The notes below the pieces were generated by a model, which saw only the letters and a list, made by a program, of their open reading frames with translations, was not told where the DNA came from and did no database searches. 64,000 bases of DNA from assembly GCA_963837335.1 (NCBI GenBank), contig CAWINS010000073.1, positions 1 through 64,000 on the forward strand, written 5' to 3'. The translations under genes were made by a program, and so were the position numbers. Positions 45,668-54,502 of this stretch are shown here, piece by piece (positions within the stretch are counted from its first letter, which is position 1; each line of letters begins with the position of its first letter). Source of the DNA: RYN-230 sp963837335. Its GTDB lineage: Bacteria; Actinomycetota; Actinomycetes; Streptosporangiales; Streptosporangiaceae.

Positions 45668-47788
45668 TCAGGCGATGCGACCCGCGTAGCGGCGCGCGAA
45701 GCCGTCGCCGGTGTCGGCGGTAACGGTCACGTCGTAGTACCCCTCAGCGTCCGTGGGCCAGTTGACGGTCTTCGGGTGGCCGAGAGCCACGCGGACGGTC
45801 TGGGGCTGACCCGCGTAGTCGTTCGGCGTGAGAGTAAAGACGACTTCCTCGTGCCCGTCGTTGGCCAGGGCCAGCCTGACTACGGGCCTGGGCCGGCTGA
45901 CCAGCGTCGCGGCGACGGCCGGCACCGGCCCGGCATTGTGGCCGGCCGGGACGACGGCACCCGCGAACGAGGTGAGGAAGCCGTCCGGGCCGTGGACTGA
46001 GAAGGCGTATTTGCCGGCCGTCTGGCTGGTGTCCCAGGTGTAGGTCTTGTTGCTGCCCTCGACCACCGTGAACGGAGTGGCCGTAAGCGGCAGGTAGTCA
46101 TCCGGGTAGACCGCGAGCGAGGCGCCGACCTTCCCGCGGACAGACATGGTGGCCGTTACCCGGCCACTGCCCCGGTTGACGACCGCATCCGCGTGCGGCT
46201 GGTGGATGCTCGGCCGGTGCGGCCGGGCCCCGGGTTCCTGGACGGGGAACGTCTGCCCGCCCTCGGGCGGAGTCGTCACCGGCGGGAAGTTCTCCTCCTC
46301 GTCCGACTGCGTGATCAGCGGCACCGTGTCCGGCAGGTCCGGGATGGAGAAGTCGGGGCGGGCGAAGTCGAAGGCGGCCGTCAGGTCGCCGGCGACCGAC
46401 CGCCGCCAGCCAGTGATGTTGCGGGCCCGCACCCCGCTCCAGGTCTCCAGGAACTGCAGCATCGAGGTGTGGTTGTAGGTGTTGGAGTCCACGTAGCCGC
46501 CGCGGGTCCACGGCGAGGCGATGATCATCGGCACCCGGCTGCCGAAGCCGATCGGCAGCCCGTCGATGAACTCGTTCTTCACGCTCGTCTCGGGTGCCGG
46601 GGGCAGCACGTGGTCAAAGTAGCCGTCGTGCTCGTCGTACGTGATGAACAAGGCGGTGCTGTTCCACAGGTCCTGGTTGCCCATCAGCGCCTCGAGCACC
46701 GCCCGGACGTAGTGGGCGCCGTAGCTCGGGCTCGCCGCCGGGTGCTCGGAGTACTCGTACGGCGCCACGATCCAGGAGACCTGCGGCAAGGTGCCCGCAG
46801 TGGCGTCGGCGATGAACTGGGCCAGCACGTGGTTGACCTGGTTCGGGCCGAGCGGCACGCCGGCGTTGGGCAGCCAGGGCTGGACCGCGCCACGCTTGGC
46901 CAGTTCCTGCCCCGCCGGCGTGGTTGCGTTCTCCGAGTTCTCGTACTGCTGGTAGAACCACAGCGGGTTGTCGCCGTAGTCGCCGACCCAGCCGTCGACG
47001 CCGCCGCCGTCCCCGACCTCATGGTTGGTGTAGACCTGCCAGGTGAGCCCCGCCCGCTGCAGCAGCTCGGGGTAGGTGGTTATGGCGCCCGCGGGGAAGT
47101 CGGCGACATAGTCGTCCGGGTTGGTAATCCAGCCGCCGCTCGTGCCGGTCCAGAAGTACATCCGGTTCGGGCTCGTCGGAGCAAGAATCGCCTGATGGTA
47201 GCCGTCGCAGATGGTGAACGCGTCGGCCAGGGCGTACTGGAACGGGATGTCGGCGCGGGTGAAGTAGCCCATCGTCTGCTCGGTCTTGGCCGGCACCCAG
47301 TTGTTCCACAGGCCGTTGTTGCGGGCGCTGTGGTCGCCGTCCCAGCTGTGGTCCAGGTCCCCCGCGTTCTGCGCGTTCACCTTCGACGAGTCCATGTGGA
47401 ACGGCAGCAGGTAGCCGAGGTCCGTCCGGGCCGTGTCCGGCTGCTCGAAGATGGTGGTGCCGTTCGGGTACTTCAGCGCCTGCTTGTCGGCGAAGCCACG
47501 CACGCCCCGCAGGCTGCCGAAGTAGTGGTCGAACGACCGGTTTTCCTGCATGAGGATCACGACATGCTTCAGATCGGCGATCGTCCCGGTGAGGTGACCC
47601 GGCTTCGCCGCCGCGGCGGCCCTGGTCGTCCCGCCAAGCTGGGTGTCCGCGCCCGCGGCGACCGCCACCCCGGCGGCCGTGCCTAGCTGGAGAAACCGGC
47701 GACGGCTGACGGCGGCCCGGAACGGCGCCAGTGAGCGGTAGTCGGTGGCCGGGCTGGCTGCTTCCCTGCGGTCGTCTGCGTTGTCCAT
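45668..47788 (-). CDS. Phospholipase C, phosphocholine-specific type (Tat-exported)
   Basis: 706 residues. The twin-arginine signal is SRRRFLQLGTAAGVAVAAGA. The catalytic phosphoesterase domain follows: the nucleophile region HVVILMQENRSFDHYFGSLR, DAFTICDGYHQAILAPTSPN, FITYDEHDGYFDHVLPP (metal-binding) and GFGSRVPMIIASPWTRGG. Two C-terminal beta domains (about residues 505-700, DUF756-like) complete the arrangement seen in Mycobacterium Plc and Pseudomonas PlcN. Cuts phospholipid head groups outside the cell. The ATG at 47788 is chosen; a GTG five codons earlier is possible. Only two bases separate its stop from the ABC ATPase frame. Confidence 0.93.
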   Translation of the reverse strand: MDNADDRREAASPATDYRSLAPFRAAVSRRRFLQLGTAAGVAVAAGADTQLGGTTRAAAAAKPGHLTGTIADLKHVVILMQENRSFDHYFGSLRGVRGFADKQALKYPNGTTIFEQPDTARTDLGYLLPFHMDSSKVNAQNAGDLDHSWDGDHSARNNGLWNNWVPAKTEQTMGYFTRADIPFQYALADAFTICDGYHQAILAPTSPNRMYFWTGTSGGWITNPDDYVADFPAGAITTYPELLQRAGLTWQVYTNHEVGDGGGVDGWVGDYGDNPLWFYQQYENSENATTPAGQELAKRGAVQPWLPNAGVPLGPNQVNHVLAQFIADATAGTLPQVSWIVAPYEYSEHPAASPSYGAHYVRAVLEALMGNQDLWNSTALFITYDEHDGYFDHVLPPAPETSVKNEFIDGLPIGFGSRVPMIIASPWTRGGYVDSNTYNHTSMLQFLETWSGVRARNITGWRRSVAGDLTAAFDFARPDFSIPDLPDTVPLITQSDEEENFPPVTTPPEGGQTFPVQEPGARPHRPSIHQPHADAVVNRGSGRVTATMSVRGKVGASLAVYPDDYLPLTATPFTVVEGSNKTYTWDTSQTAGKYAFSVHGPDGFLTSFAGAVVPAGHNAGPVPAVAATLVSRPRPVVRLALANDGHEEVVFTLTPNDYAGQPQTVRVALGHPKTVNWPTDAEGYYDVTVTADTGDGFARRYAGRIA

Positions 47789-48098
47789 GTCGATGACACC
47801 CACGTCCTCTCGGCTGTGCCGCAACGAGACCATCCAAGGGAATGTGAATCCCGCGTGCAACGGCCAGCAGTAGGCGGAGGGTGGATGTTTGGGCGAATCA
47901 GAGATGAACGCCCGACGGATGGCTGGACCGGACTCGATGACGATGACCATCCAGGCGGTGCACGTCACGGGCACGGCTCCTGTTCATCGGCCCAGAGCCT
48001 GAGCGGCGCAAGGTTCCACCGGAGGGTTCGCCAGCGACGGACGGAGTTGCGCCGCGTCCCGGTCAGCGCTTCTGTCGCCCGTGAACCACTGGTGATCG

Positions 48099-48569
48099 TT
48101 AGCTGGGGCGGCCGGTGAGTGGCGCTGGATCCTGCCCTAGCGCCAACTGACGGCAGGCCAGCATCAGGGTTTCCGCCATCTCCACCTTCTCCGCGCTAGC
48201 GACTCGCTTACCGCCCGTTTGGCATTCGGCTTCATAGCGGACGCCCAGGGCACTGACCGCGGAGACGGGATCGCTCTCACACGCCACTACGGTCAGTTTC
48301 TTCGCGCTCTCCCGCAAGTACTTCCGCCGCCACCGGGTGGCGCCCCAGGTCCCCGCTGACTCGGACGCAGACCGCTTCAGCTCGTCAACGTACCGCATGA
48401 TCCGCATCGCCCTGATGAAGGCTTCACAGCCCTGCTCGTGATCCTCTTGCCGAGGATGACCTTTGGCTTTCGTGTGGTGAAGCGGTCCTCCGCACCGGAC
48501 GCAGCAGATCAATCGGAGCGTCGCTGGACGTCGCCCCGGAGGCATTGGTGCCGGCCACGAGTACTGCAT
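48099..48569 (-). CDS. Hypothetical protein with an N-terminal CxxC motif
   Basis: 156 residues. ICCVRCGGPLHHTKAKGHPR could bind zinc (Cys and His residues), followed by a helical, charged domain (MRIMRYVDELKRSASESAGT and RRKYLRESAKKLTVVACESD). I do not recognise the family. The same frame is open further upstream, but that region is antiparallel to the CbbX-type gene and has atypical composition, so the ATG at 48569 is taken. It lies in the gap between the phospholipase (same strand) and the AAA+ gene (divergent). Confidence 0.55.
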   Translation of the reverse strand: MQYSWPAPMPPGRRPATLRLICCVRCGGPLHHTKAKGHPRQEDHEQGCEAFIRAMRIMRYVDELKRSASESAGTWGATRWRRKYLRESAKKLTVVACESDPVSAVSALGVRYEAECQTGGKRVASAEKVEMAETLMLACRQLALGQDPAPLTGRPS

Positions 48570-48744
48570 GATCAAGCCACCGCCTCCGCGAGAAAACCCT
48601 GACCACGAGCATAGAGCCTGCCTGGGGTGGCGCTGGACGGCCACTGCTGCTGCTGTTGCTGCCTGACTCCTACCCGCCCTGAGGGGAGGGCGGCGAGCCA
48701 CCCGCGATTGACCGAGGTTAGCCCGCCTGTCTACCCTCGCATCT

Positions 48745-50037
48745 ATGCGGACTGCCCGACTGCGACATTCCGTCCTAGGCGTACTCCTCCTAGCTGTCTC
48801 AGCTGCCCTGTTGATGGTCTGGCTGTGGTTCGGCCATCTGTGGTTCGCGATCGTCACCGGCTTCGTTGTCGGGCTCGTGCTGATAGCCCTGATGCTCCGG
48901 AACGGATGGCACCAGACGAGTCCGGAAAGCCTCGAATCACGCGGTTTCAGTCCGGAATCTGACTGGGATTCCAATCTGATGGATCCAGGCCTGCACCGAG
49001 AGATGGTCCCCATAATCCCGGCCTTCGGGCGCCGTGGGATATCCAATACCCCCAACCGGCGTCCGGCCGCCCAGCCGGCCCCCGGGTCGTTCGCCCGGCG
49101 GCGTGCGCCGACAGCCTGGAACGGCCAGCCCGACCGGCGGCGCGGCCGGCTTTCCCCGGAAGCCCTGGTCACGTTCGCCGAGGAGCGCGAGGCCGCCAGC
49201 ATCGACGAAGTGCTCGGCGCACTCGACCACGACCTGGTCGGCCTGGTGCCCGTGAAGCGGTGGATCGAGGACATCGCGCTGCTGCTCCTGGTGGACCGGG
49301 CCCGGCAGAGATTCGGCCTCGAGGCCCCCCGGCCAAACCTGCACATGTGCTTCACCGGCCCGCCGGGCACCGGCAAGACCACCGTGGCGCTGCGCATGGC
49401 CGAACTCCTGCACCGGCTCGGCTACCTGGAAAGCGGGCACCTGGTGCACGCCATGCGCGACGACCTGGTCGGCCAGTACATCGGGCAGACCGCACCCAAG
49501 ACCAAGCGCGTGCTCGACCAGGCCATGGGCGGGGTGCTGTTCATCGACGAGGCCTACTATCTGTACCGCGCGGCCGACTCCAAGGACTATGGCCAGGAGG
49601 CCATCGACATCATGCTGCAGGTGATGGAGAAGGAGCGCGACAATCTTGTGGTCATCCTCGCGGGCTACAAGGACCGGATGGACGACTTCTTCGAGAGCAA
49701 CCCGGGCATGCATTCCCGGATCGCGCACCACCTCGACTTCGCCGCCTACGATGCCGACGAGCTCGTCGCGATCGGGCGGCTAATGCTCGAGCAGTCCAGT
49801 TACTACCTGTCCCCGGGCGCCGAGGAGGCGTTCCGCCAGTACCTGTCCCGCCGGATGCGCGGGCCCCGGTTCGCCAACGCCCGCAGCGTGCGGAACGAGC
49901 TGGAACGCACCAGGCTCCGGCACGCGCGCCGGGTGGCCACTGACGCCAGCCGCGGTTGGAACCGCGACGACCTGATGCGCCTTGAGCCATCGGACATCCT
50001 GCCTAGCTGGGACTTGCTAGACAGTGATCCGTCGTAG
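48745..50037 (+). CDS. CbbX-type AAA+ ATPase with an N-terminal membrane anchor
   Basis: 430 residues. The C-terminal 285 residues match red-type Rubisco activase CbbX: Walker A GPPGTGKTTVAL (about 207), pore-loop region DLVGQYIGQTAPKTKRVLDQ, Walker B GGVLFIDEAYYLYR, VVILAGYKDRMDDFFESNPG and RIAHHLDF, and the C-terminal FANARSVRNELERTRLRHA. Unlike ordinary CbbX (about 300 aa), about 150 residues precede it, with two hydrophobic helices (VLGVLLLAVSAALLMVWLWF, FAIVTGFVVGLVLIALMLRN) and a Pro/Arg-rich linker. The frame is continuous. No Rubisco is in the window, and related AAA proteins of unknown role (SpoVK/EccA-like) are also possible. Confidence 0.8.
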   Translation: MRTARLRHSVLGVLLLAVSAALLMVWLWFGHLWFAIVTGFVVGLVLIALMLRNGWHQTSPESLESRGFSPESDWDSNLMDPGLHREMVPIIPAFGRRGISNTPNRRPAAQPAPGSFARRRAPTAWNGQPDRRRGRLSPEALVTFAEEREAASIDEVLGALDHDLVGLVPVKRWIEDIALLLLVDRARQRFGLEAPRPNLHMCFTGPPGTGKTTVALRMAELLHRLGYLESGHLVHAMRDDLVGQYIGQTAPKTKRVLDQAMGGVLFIDEAYYLYRAADSKDYGQEAIDIMLQVMEKERDNLVVILAGYKDRMDDFFESNPGMHSRIAHHLDFAAYDADELVAIGRLMLEQSSYYLSPGAEEAFRQYLSRRMRGPRFANARSVRNELERTRLRHARRVATDASRGWNRDDLMRLEPSDILPSWDLLDSDPS

Positions 50038-50069
50038 CTGCCTCGTAGTGGCGCTCATGTAGGGGCCTT

Positions 50070-50120
50070 TGACGTGGGAGCCGCCTATCGGAATCGAACC
50101 GATGACCTACGCATTACGAG
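50070..50120. repeat. Left attachment site (attL), 51-bp direct repeat
   Basis: Identical to 59890-59940. It carries the 3' part of tRNA-Thr(CGT): anticodon arm, T arm and acceptor 3' strand on the minus strand. After 50120 the sequence leaves the tRNA, so this copy is a tRNA remnant left by integration. Confidence 0.92.
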
Positions 50121-50212
50121 GAGGATTCAAGCCGTCCACGACCGTCCATCGAATCACTCCCGGCCTGTTCGCTGCGCTTCTTGTTCCGCCCACGTCCAAG
50201 GCTGTCCAGGGC

Positions 50213-50238
50213 CGCTGTTAGCAGATCCGTTAGCAAGA
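50213..50238. promoter_or_regulatory. Paired GTTAGCA sites, left end (candidate integrase/Xis arm site)
   Basis: Two GTTAGCA copies 12 bp apart (50217 and 50229) inside a 26-bp segment that recurs at 59834-59859 with three base changes. Both lie inside the element near an att site in the same orientation, as expected for recombinase or excisionase arm sites. Confidence 0.55.
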
Positions 50239-50326
50239 TCGGTTGAGCCAAGTCAAGCCGAGTCTGCCAGCCGCCGTGATCCCTGCAACAGCGGCCTGTC
50301 AGAGTTGGCTGACATCCTCTGTGGTT

Positions 50327-50948
50327 ATGGACACCCTGCGGTTTTGGCAGCTGATCGAGGATGCCCGCGGCCAGGTCGCGGATCCGGCGGATGATGAGGT
50401 GGTCGCGGCCCAGACCTCTGCCATGCTTGCCGATCTTCCGCGGGAGGAGATCGTTGCCGCCCAGCGTGTGTTGTCGGGCCTAATGGTGTCGTCGGCGGGT
50501 GAATCCTGTACCGGTGCCTGGCGGGGCCGGGTCCACATTGGGCCGCCGTTGACAAATGGCCGACTCCTACCGGACTGCGCTGTGGGCCGCCGCTTATCTG
50601 ATCAACGGGGGCTGCTCGGACGACGGCTTCGACTACTTCCGTGGCTGGCTGATCGTGCAAGGCCGTCAGGTGTTTGGGCAGGCCGTGGGCGACCCCGATG
50701 CACTCGCTCACCTAGCGGTCATCCCTCTGGCGCCAGGCCGTACATTCCTGGAATGTGAGCCTGCCCTGTATATCCCCGCACAGGCTCACAGAGCCGCGAC
50801 AGGTGAGCAACTCCCAGCCGACGCGTACACGCCTGCTCCCCGAGAGCCAGTCGGCGGATGGGACTTCGACTTTGACGACCATCTGGAGATGAAGCGCCGA
50901 CTGCCCCGCCTGGCCAGACTCTGCTGGCCTGACGAAGTCGCACCCTGA
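50327..50948 (+). CDS. DUF4240-like protein (one frame change near 50500-50555)
   Basis: About 200 residues. The N-terminal half MDTLRFWQLIEDARGQVADP with AAQTSAMLADLPREEIVAAQ and the C-terminal half ADSYRTALWAAAYLINGGCS with DDGFDYFRGWLIVQGRQVFG are the two parts of the DUF4240 fold, on different frames. Between them (50500-50555) is an out-of-frame stretch longer than a single lost base would give, so a small insertion is possible. DUF4240 proteins often accompany contact-dependent or mobile-element loci, but the function is unknown. First gene inside attL; higher G+C than the cargo downstream. Confidence 0.7.
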
Positions 50949-51263
50949 CCCGCTACTTAGAAGGTGCCGCACAGTTGTCCGAGACGGTCTCTAAGCTGCG
51001 CGGACAGCCTGGGGCAGTCCGGCCCGAGACGACGGCGTCCGGCCCCGTTGGTGTCGGTTGCGGGTGTCGGAAAGACGCCCAAGTCTGGTTCACCGAACAG
51101 TTTGCCTTGTAAAACGGCAGTGGAGCATGGACGCCAGAGTGGGCATGTCAAGAGCCTGAGCCTGGGGAGGTAGCCCGAAGGACCTTGGGTGCGTGGGCCG
51201 TTGGATTACGAAAGAAAACATGCCCTATTCTGACCTCACCCATCGACGTCAAGAGAGGTGATC
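50949..51263. other. Intergenic region in the element
   Basis: 315 bp. Nothing recognisable as protein. CAAGAGAGGTGATC lies just before the next ATG. G+C falls towards the right end, marking the start of the low-G+C cargo. Confidence 0.5.
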
Positions 51264-51896
51264 ATGGCAAGTTTTGTTCAGCAGCTTCCAGCTCTGATTG
51301 GCGTAGTCATTGGTGCCTCCGCTTCATATCTTGCGGGCACCGCCACAGAGCGCGCACGCTGGCGGCGTGAACAGGCGGCGCGCTGGGACGAGAAACGCGC
51401 TCAAGCATATGTTGACTACGCCTACGCAATCAAGAATGTTCATGTGCAATGCAGGCGCATTGCTGACAACTATTATGGTCTTGGTGGCGGTTATCGTGGG
51501 CCTGGTGGCAATTATCGTGGTCAAGGTGCCAGAAACGAGGCTTTTAATTATGCCGAAGCCCTTTCGGAGCTTGGACAGCTAACCGACGAGAGGACAGCGA
51601 AATGGGAGTCTGTATTACTACTGGGCAGTCCCGATACTATCGCCACGGCGCGGACATGGCATCGCCGCGCCTGGCATGTGGAACTCTTTGCTCGTGGCGA
51701 ACGCACTGACGCGGTAGAGTGGAAAGCTCTGCTTCAAGAGTTCATCGTTGACAGGGAGCGTTTCTATGCGGCGGCCCGAAGCGATCTAGGTATAGAGAGT
51801 GGTGACGTTCCGACTTCAGGCCCCTGGGGAAGAATCGCCACTAGCAAGCTCGGGCGAGGGGTCCTCGGAAGTCCCACCCGATGTTGCTTAGCATGA
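51264..51896 (+). CDS. Membrane-anchored hypothetical protein, low G+C cargo
   Basis: 210 residues. The ATG at 51264 follows AGAGAGG. One N-terminal transmembrane helix (LIGVVIGASASYLAGTATER) is followed by a charged helical domain (RWRREQAARWDEKRAQAYVD). Residues around 75-95 hold a Gly-rich repeat (YRGPGGNYRGQG). The last 25 residues (TSGPWGRIATSKLGRG) look out of register with the rest, so the end may be wrong. G+C is clearly below the chromosomal level. No known family. Located upstream of the TIR gene and on the same strand, 579 bp away; co-function is not established. Confidence 0.65.
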   Translation: MASFVQQLPALIGVVIGASASYLAGTATERARWRREQAARWDEKRAQAYVDYAYAIKNVHVQCRRIADNYYGLGGGYRGPGGNYRGQGARNEAFNYAEALSELGQLTDERTAKWESVLLLGSPDTIATARTWHRRAWHVELFARGERTDAVEWKALLQEFIVDRERFYAAARSDLGIESGDVPTSGPWGRIATSKLGRGVLGSPTRCCLA

Positions 51897-52164
51897 GGCC
51901 GGCACCGTGCGGATCTGGCCATGCCCGGTGTCATTGTGGTCAGCAATGGTGGTCAGCTCCGTCTGGCCTGCCGCGACCAGCTGACCGCTTGCATGCCATA
52001 TCCAGCCAGGTTGTCCGGGACTGGCGCTGGCCTCGGCATGTATCTCGTCAGAGTCCACGTCGAGCCGCCGCAGGCCGAGCTGGTTAGTGTCGGTCTCGGG
52101 TGTCAGGTAGAGGACCAGCTGTGGGGTTTGATTGTGCCGAGCTGCGAGGTCTCGTTGAGGGTCC
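51897..52164. other. Intergenic region left of repeat A
   Basis: No gene recognised. Together with repeat A it forms a 579-bp gap before the TIR gene. Confidence 0.45.
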
Positions 52165-52310
52165 GTCCTCCTGGTAGGTGCCGATCTCTTGCCGTGGAAG
52201 ATCAGCGTCAAGGGTGGCGCTTGCGCCATCGCGTGAGCGACGCCAGTGTAGCGAGCGCCCTTGATGGTGATCTTGCGCGGCGACAGGATGCCCGGCGCGA
52301 GGAGGACGGG
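52165..52310. repeat. Hairpin repeat, copy A (upstream of the TIR gene)
   Basis: Shared with copy C: TCCTCCTGGTAGGTGCCG near the left end, TTGCCGTGGAAGATCAG, then a stem-loop block with outer stem TCAAGGG/CCCTTGA (52208-52264) around GGCGC-TT-GCGCC and CGCGT-GAGCG-ACGC. It ends GGATGCCCGGCGCGAGGAGG. Confidence 0.75.
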
Positions 52311-52475
52311 CTGCACCTGCGCGAACCGGTCATCAGAGTGCAGGCGACATCGGCGGAGGCGATCCCTCCTTTATAGGGCACGTCCGCGTCGTCGGAAGTT
52401 ACACCAGCATGATCCTCCTTCCGGTTCCTGTTGGTGTGGCTCCTGATGTCGAGAGTGCAGCTAGACTCCAGAACT

Positions 52476-53600
52476 ATGCCTAACGAAGCGACTGTGGGTT
52501 TCTGGAGCTATGCTCACGATGACAATATATTGGACGGCGATGCTATCCTGGACCTTGCCCGCCATATTAAGGAGGAGTATAGCCTTCTGGCGGGAGAGCC
52601 GCTGGAGATATTTATCGATCGTGACGGTATAGCTTGGGGAGAGGAATGGCGAGAGCGCATTGATTCCTCGCTGTCTCAAACAATCTTCTTCATACCTATC
52701 ATTACGCCACGGTATTTCACGAGGCACGAATGTCGTCGGGAGCTGCTGGAGTTTGCGGCGAAGGCTAAGGGTCTTGGCGTTGACGAGCTACTTTTGCCCA
52801 TCCTTTATGTTGAGGTAGCTGATCTTTCGCCAGAAAGCGACGATGAAGTTGTCGCCCTCGTGGCTAAGACACAATATGTCGATTGGCATGAGACTCGACT
52901 ATTGGAGCCTGCCTCTCGAGGCTACAGGGCAGCTGTAAATTCACTTGCCCGCCGCTTGCAAGAGATTGCTAGCAAGGTTGCGGAGGTTCAATTTAATCGT
53001 GAGCTGAACGCAGACCTGGACGCTGACGGTGGCAGCGGAATCGCGGATTTGGTGGAGAGAATAACTAAAGTACTCCCCGATTGGCTAGAGGCTGTTATGG
53101 CTGAGAAAACCGTCGAGGTTCAGGCCCAAGCAACGCTAAACCACGGCCTGGCGCAGATTGACAAGCTTCGCAGAGCGGGGGCGCCTGCGTTCCTCGATTT
53201 TGGCTGCACAAATGCGCTTGGCCAGGGAGATGCTTCCCATTGCGGAACGAGGACAAAAAGATGCCAGGGTGTATCTGGCACGGACACCGAGCTAGATCCG
53301 CTCGTATCTGGCCTTGCGCGGCTAGTCAGAGAACACCCTGAGGCCTTTCAGCTGGCGCTGCCAATTAGAGAAGGTATAGATGAGGCGATGACTGAAATTA
53401 GAGCGGGGAAAAGGCTGGACCAGGTGTTGACCAAAAATCCTCGAGTTAAGGGTCTAATGCAAATATTTGCTGAGATGCGACATTTGGGCCGCGTGTTCCA
53501 GAAATGTCATGCCATATTGGTGGACAGGGCGCGAACTGCGACTGAAGGGAATGAAATTGTCGAACGTTGGGATACAGAGCTAAGATTGCCTACTACGTAA
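52476..53600 (+). CDS. TIR-domain protein (two compensating frameshifts near 53210 and 53285)
   Basis: 374 residues; ATG at 52476. The TIR domain fills the first 150 residues: VGFWSYAHDDN, LEIFIDRDGIAWGEEWRERI, FFIPIITPRYFTRHECRREL. TIR proteins of bacteria often act as NAD-consuming effectors or as part of anti-phage systems. The C-terminal half is helical (EAVMAEKTVEVQAQATLNHG; ELDPLVSGLARLVREHPEAF). Residues 248-272 read as nonsense (GQGDASHCGTRTKRCQG), whereas the next frame gives RLAREMLPIAERGQKDARVY, so two opposite indels lie near 53210 and 53285. Its G+C is far below that of the chromosome. No partner gene of the Thoeris type is visible. Confidence 0.88.
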   Translation: MPNEATVGFWSYAHDDNILDGDAILDLARHIKEEYSLLAGEPLEIFIDRDGIAWGEEWRERIDSSLSQTIFFIPIITPRYFTRHECRRELLEFAAKAKGLGVDELLLPILYVEVADLSPESDDEVVALVAKTQYVDWHETRLLEPASRGYRAAVNSLARRLQEIASKVAEVQFNRELNADLDADGGSGIADLVERITKVLPDWLEAVMAEKTVEVQAQATLNHGLAQIDKLRRAGAPAFLDFGCTNALGQGDASHCGTRTKRCQGVSGTDTELDPLVSGLARLVREHPEAFQLALPIREGIDEAMTEIRAGKRLDQVLTKNPRVKGLMQIFAEMRHLGRVFQKCHAILVDRARTATEGNEIVERWDTELRLPTT

Positions 53601-53640
53601 TTCTCTCATCGGCTTAGGTCGTGATGCCTGGTCATCCTTG

Positions 53641-53740
53641 CGATAGGTGCCCAATCGAGCTGGGGAAGATCGTGTGAAGGGTAGCGCTTGCGTCATCGCG
53701 TGGGCGATGCGCGTAGCGCTTTTGACCGTGATCTTTCCCG
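53641..53740. repeat. Hairpin repeat, copy B (diverged; downstream of the TIR gene)
   Basis: Shares GATAGGTGCC, TAGCGCTTGCGTCATCGCGT and TTTTGACCGTGATCTTT with copies A and C, but with more substitutions. Confidence 0.6.
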
Positions 53741-54025
53741 ACTTGGTGGCGGATGACCGGGGCGAATGACAGCCTCTACGCGGCGCGTGGCTGCGCTGGC
53801 TCGTGGCGACCTCCAGCTGTGGGGACCCGGTGCCGGGAGCCTGGAGTGCGCCGACGCCGCCGTGGCCCGAAGGGCCTAAGAGCGGCACGAGGCGCCTAAC
53901 GCATGACGCCTCCCCGGGTTAACCGCGGAGCCGTGCCAGGCTGGGACTCCGCCGCTTGAGCCAGTGCAACTTCGTCTTGCCGCTGCTGATCTAAGGCCAG
54001 CTGGCGGCGGTGCCCCGGCGCGCTT

Positions 54026-54169
54026 CTCCTCCTGATAGGTGCCGAGGTCTTGCCGTGGAAGATCAGTGTCAAGGGTGGCGCTTGCGCCATCGCGTCAGCG
54101 ACGCGCCCTGGGCGCGCCCTTGACGGTGATCTTTGCGCGGCGAGAGGATGCCCGGCGCGAGGAGGACGG
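54026..54169. repeat. Hairpin repeat, copy C
   Basis: Outer stem GTCAAGGG (54068-54075) and CCCTTGAC (54117-54124) around GGCGC-TT-GCGCC and CGCGT-CAGCG-ACGCG. About 90% identical to copy A over roughly 140 bp. Confidence 0.75.
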
Positions 54170-54502
54170 CCCGGTCAGATCACGCAGGCGCGGTCACCGG
54201 GCAGCGTTACGGCCTGAGCCACCGGCCTGCGGGTGCGGGCCAGCTGACCGGCGTGCGGCGCCGCGCCCGTAGGGCTTCCGCCCGGCAGGGCGCGGCAGGC
54301 CGCCGCCCCACAGTCCGGCGGTTGCCCACCGCTCCTCCGCCCTGGCCTGTGGTGGCGCTCGGTCTGCCGGTCACGCATTTCCCCGGATGACTTCGCGCTC
54401 ACTGCGCCCGATCCGGCCCGTCGGGCCGGACGGCTGGCGCGCCGCAGGCGCGCCCTTGATGACAGTGAAGAAAATCCTCACAGGGCGACGAATCCCGCCG
54501 TG

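Larger units (their letters stand above)
53601..54502. other. Gene-free region with hairpin repeats B and C
   Basis: 902 bp. Contains copies B (53641-53740) and C (54026-54169) of the structured repeat. Short reading frames in it are explained by the repeats. Beyond 54170 I see nothing recognisable; 54410-54480 holds GC-rich palindromic sequence (GGCGCGCC twice). Confidence 0.6.

Noticed and set aside
46193..47686. 497-codon open frame on the plus strand opposite phospholipase C
   Set aside because: Antisense shadow; no recognisable domain, and the minus strand encodes a full Tat-exported phospholipase.
51888..52316. Small minus-strand frames containing AHAMAQAPPLTLIFHGK, seen again near 53.7 and 54.1 kb
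   Set aside because: They lie in the repeated hairpin units. The frame is interrupted or shifted between copies, so I treat the conservation as DNA/RNA repeat and not protein.
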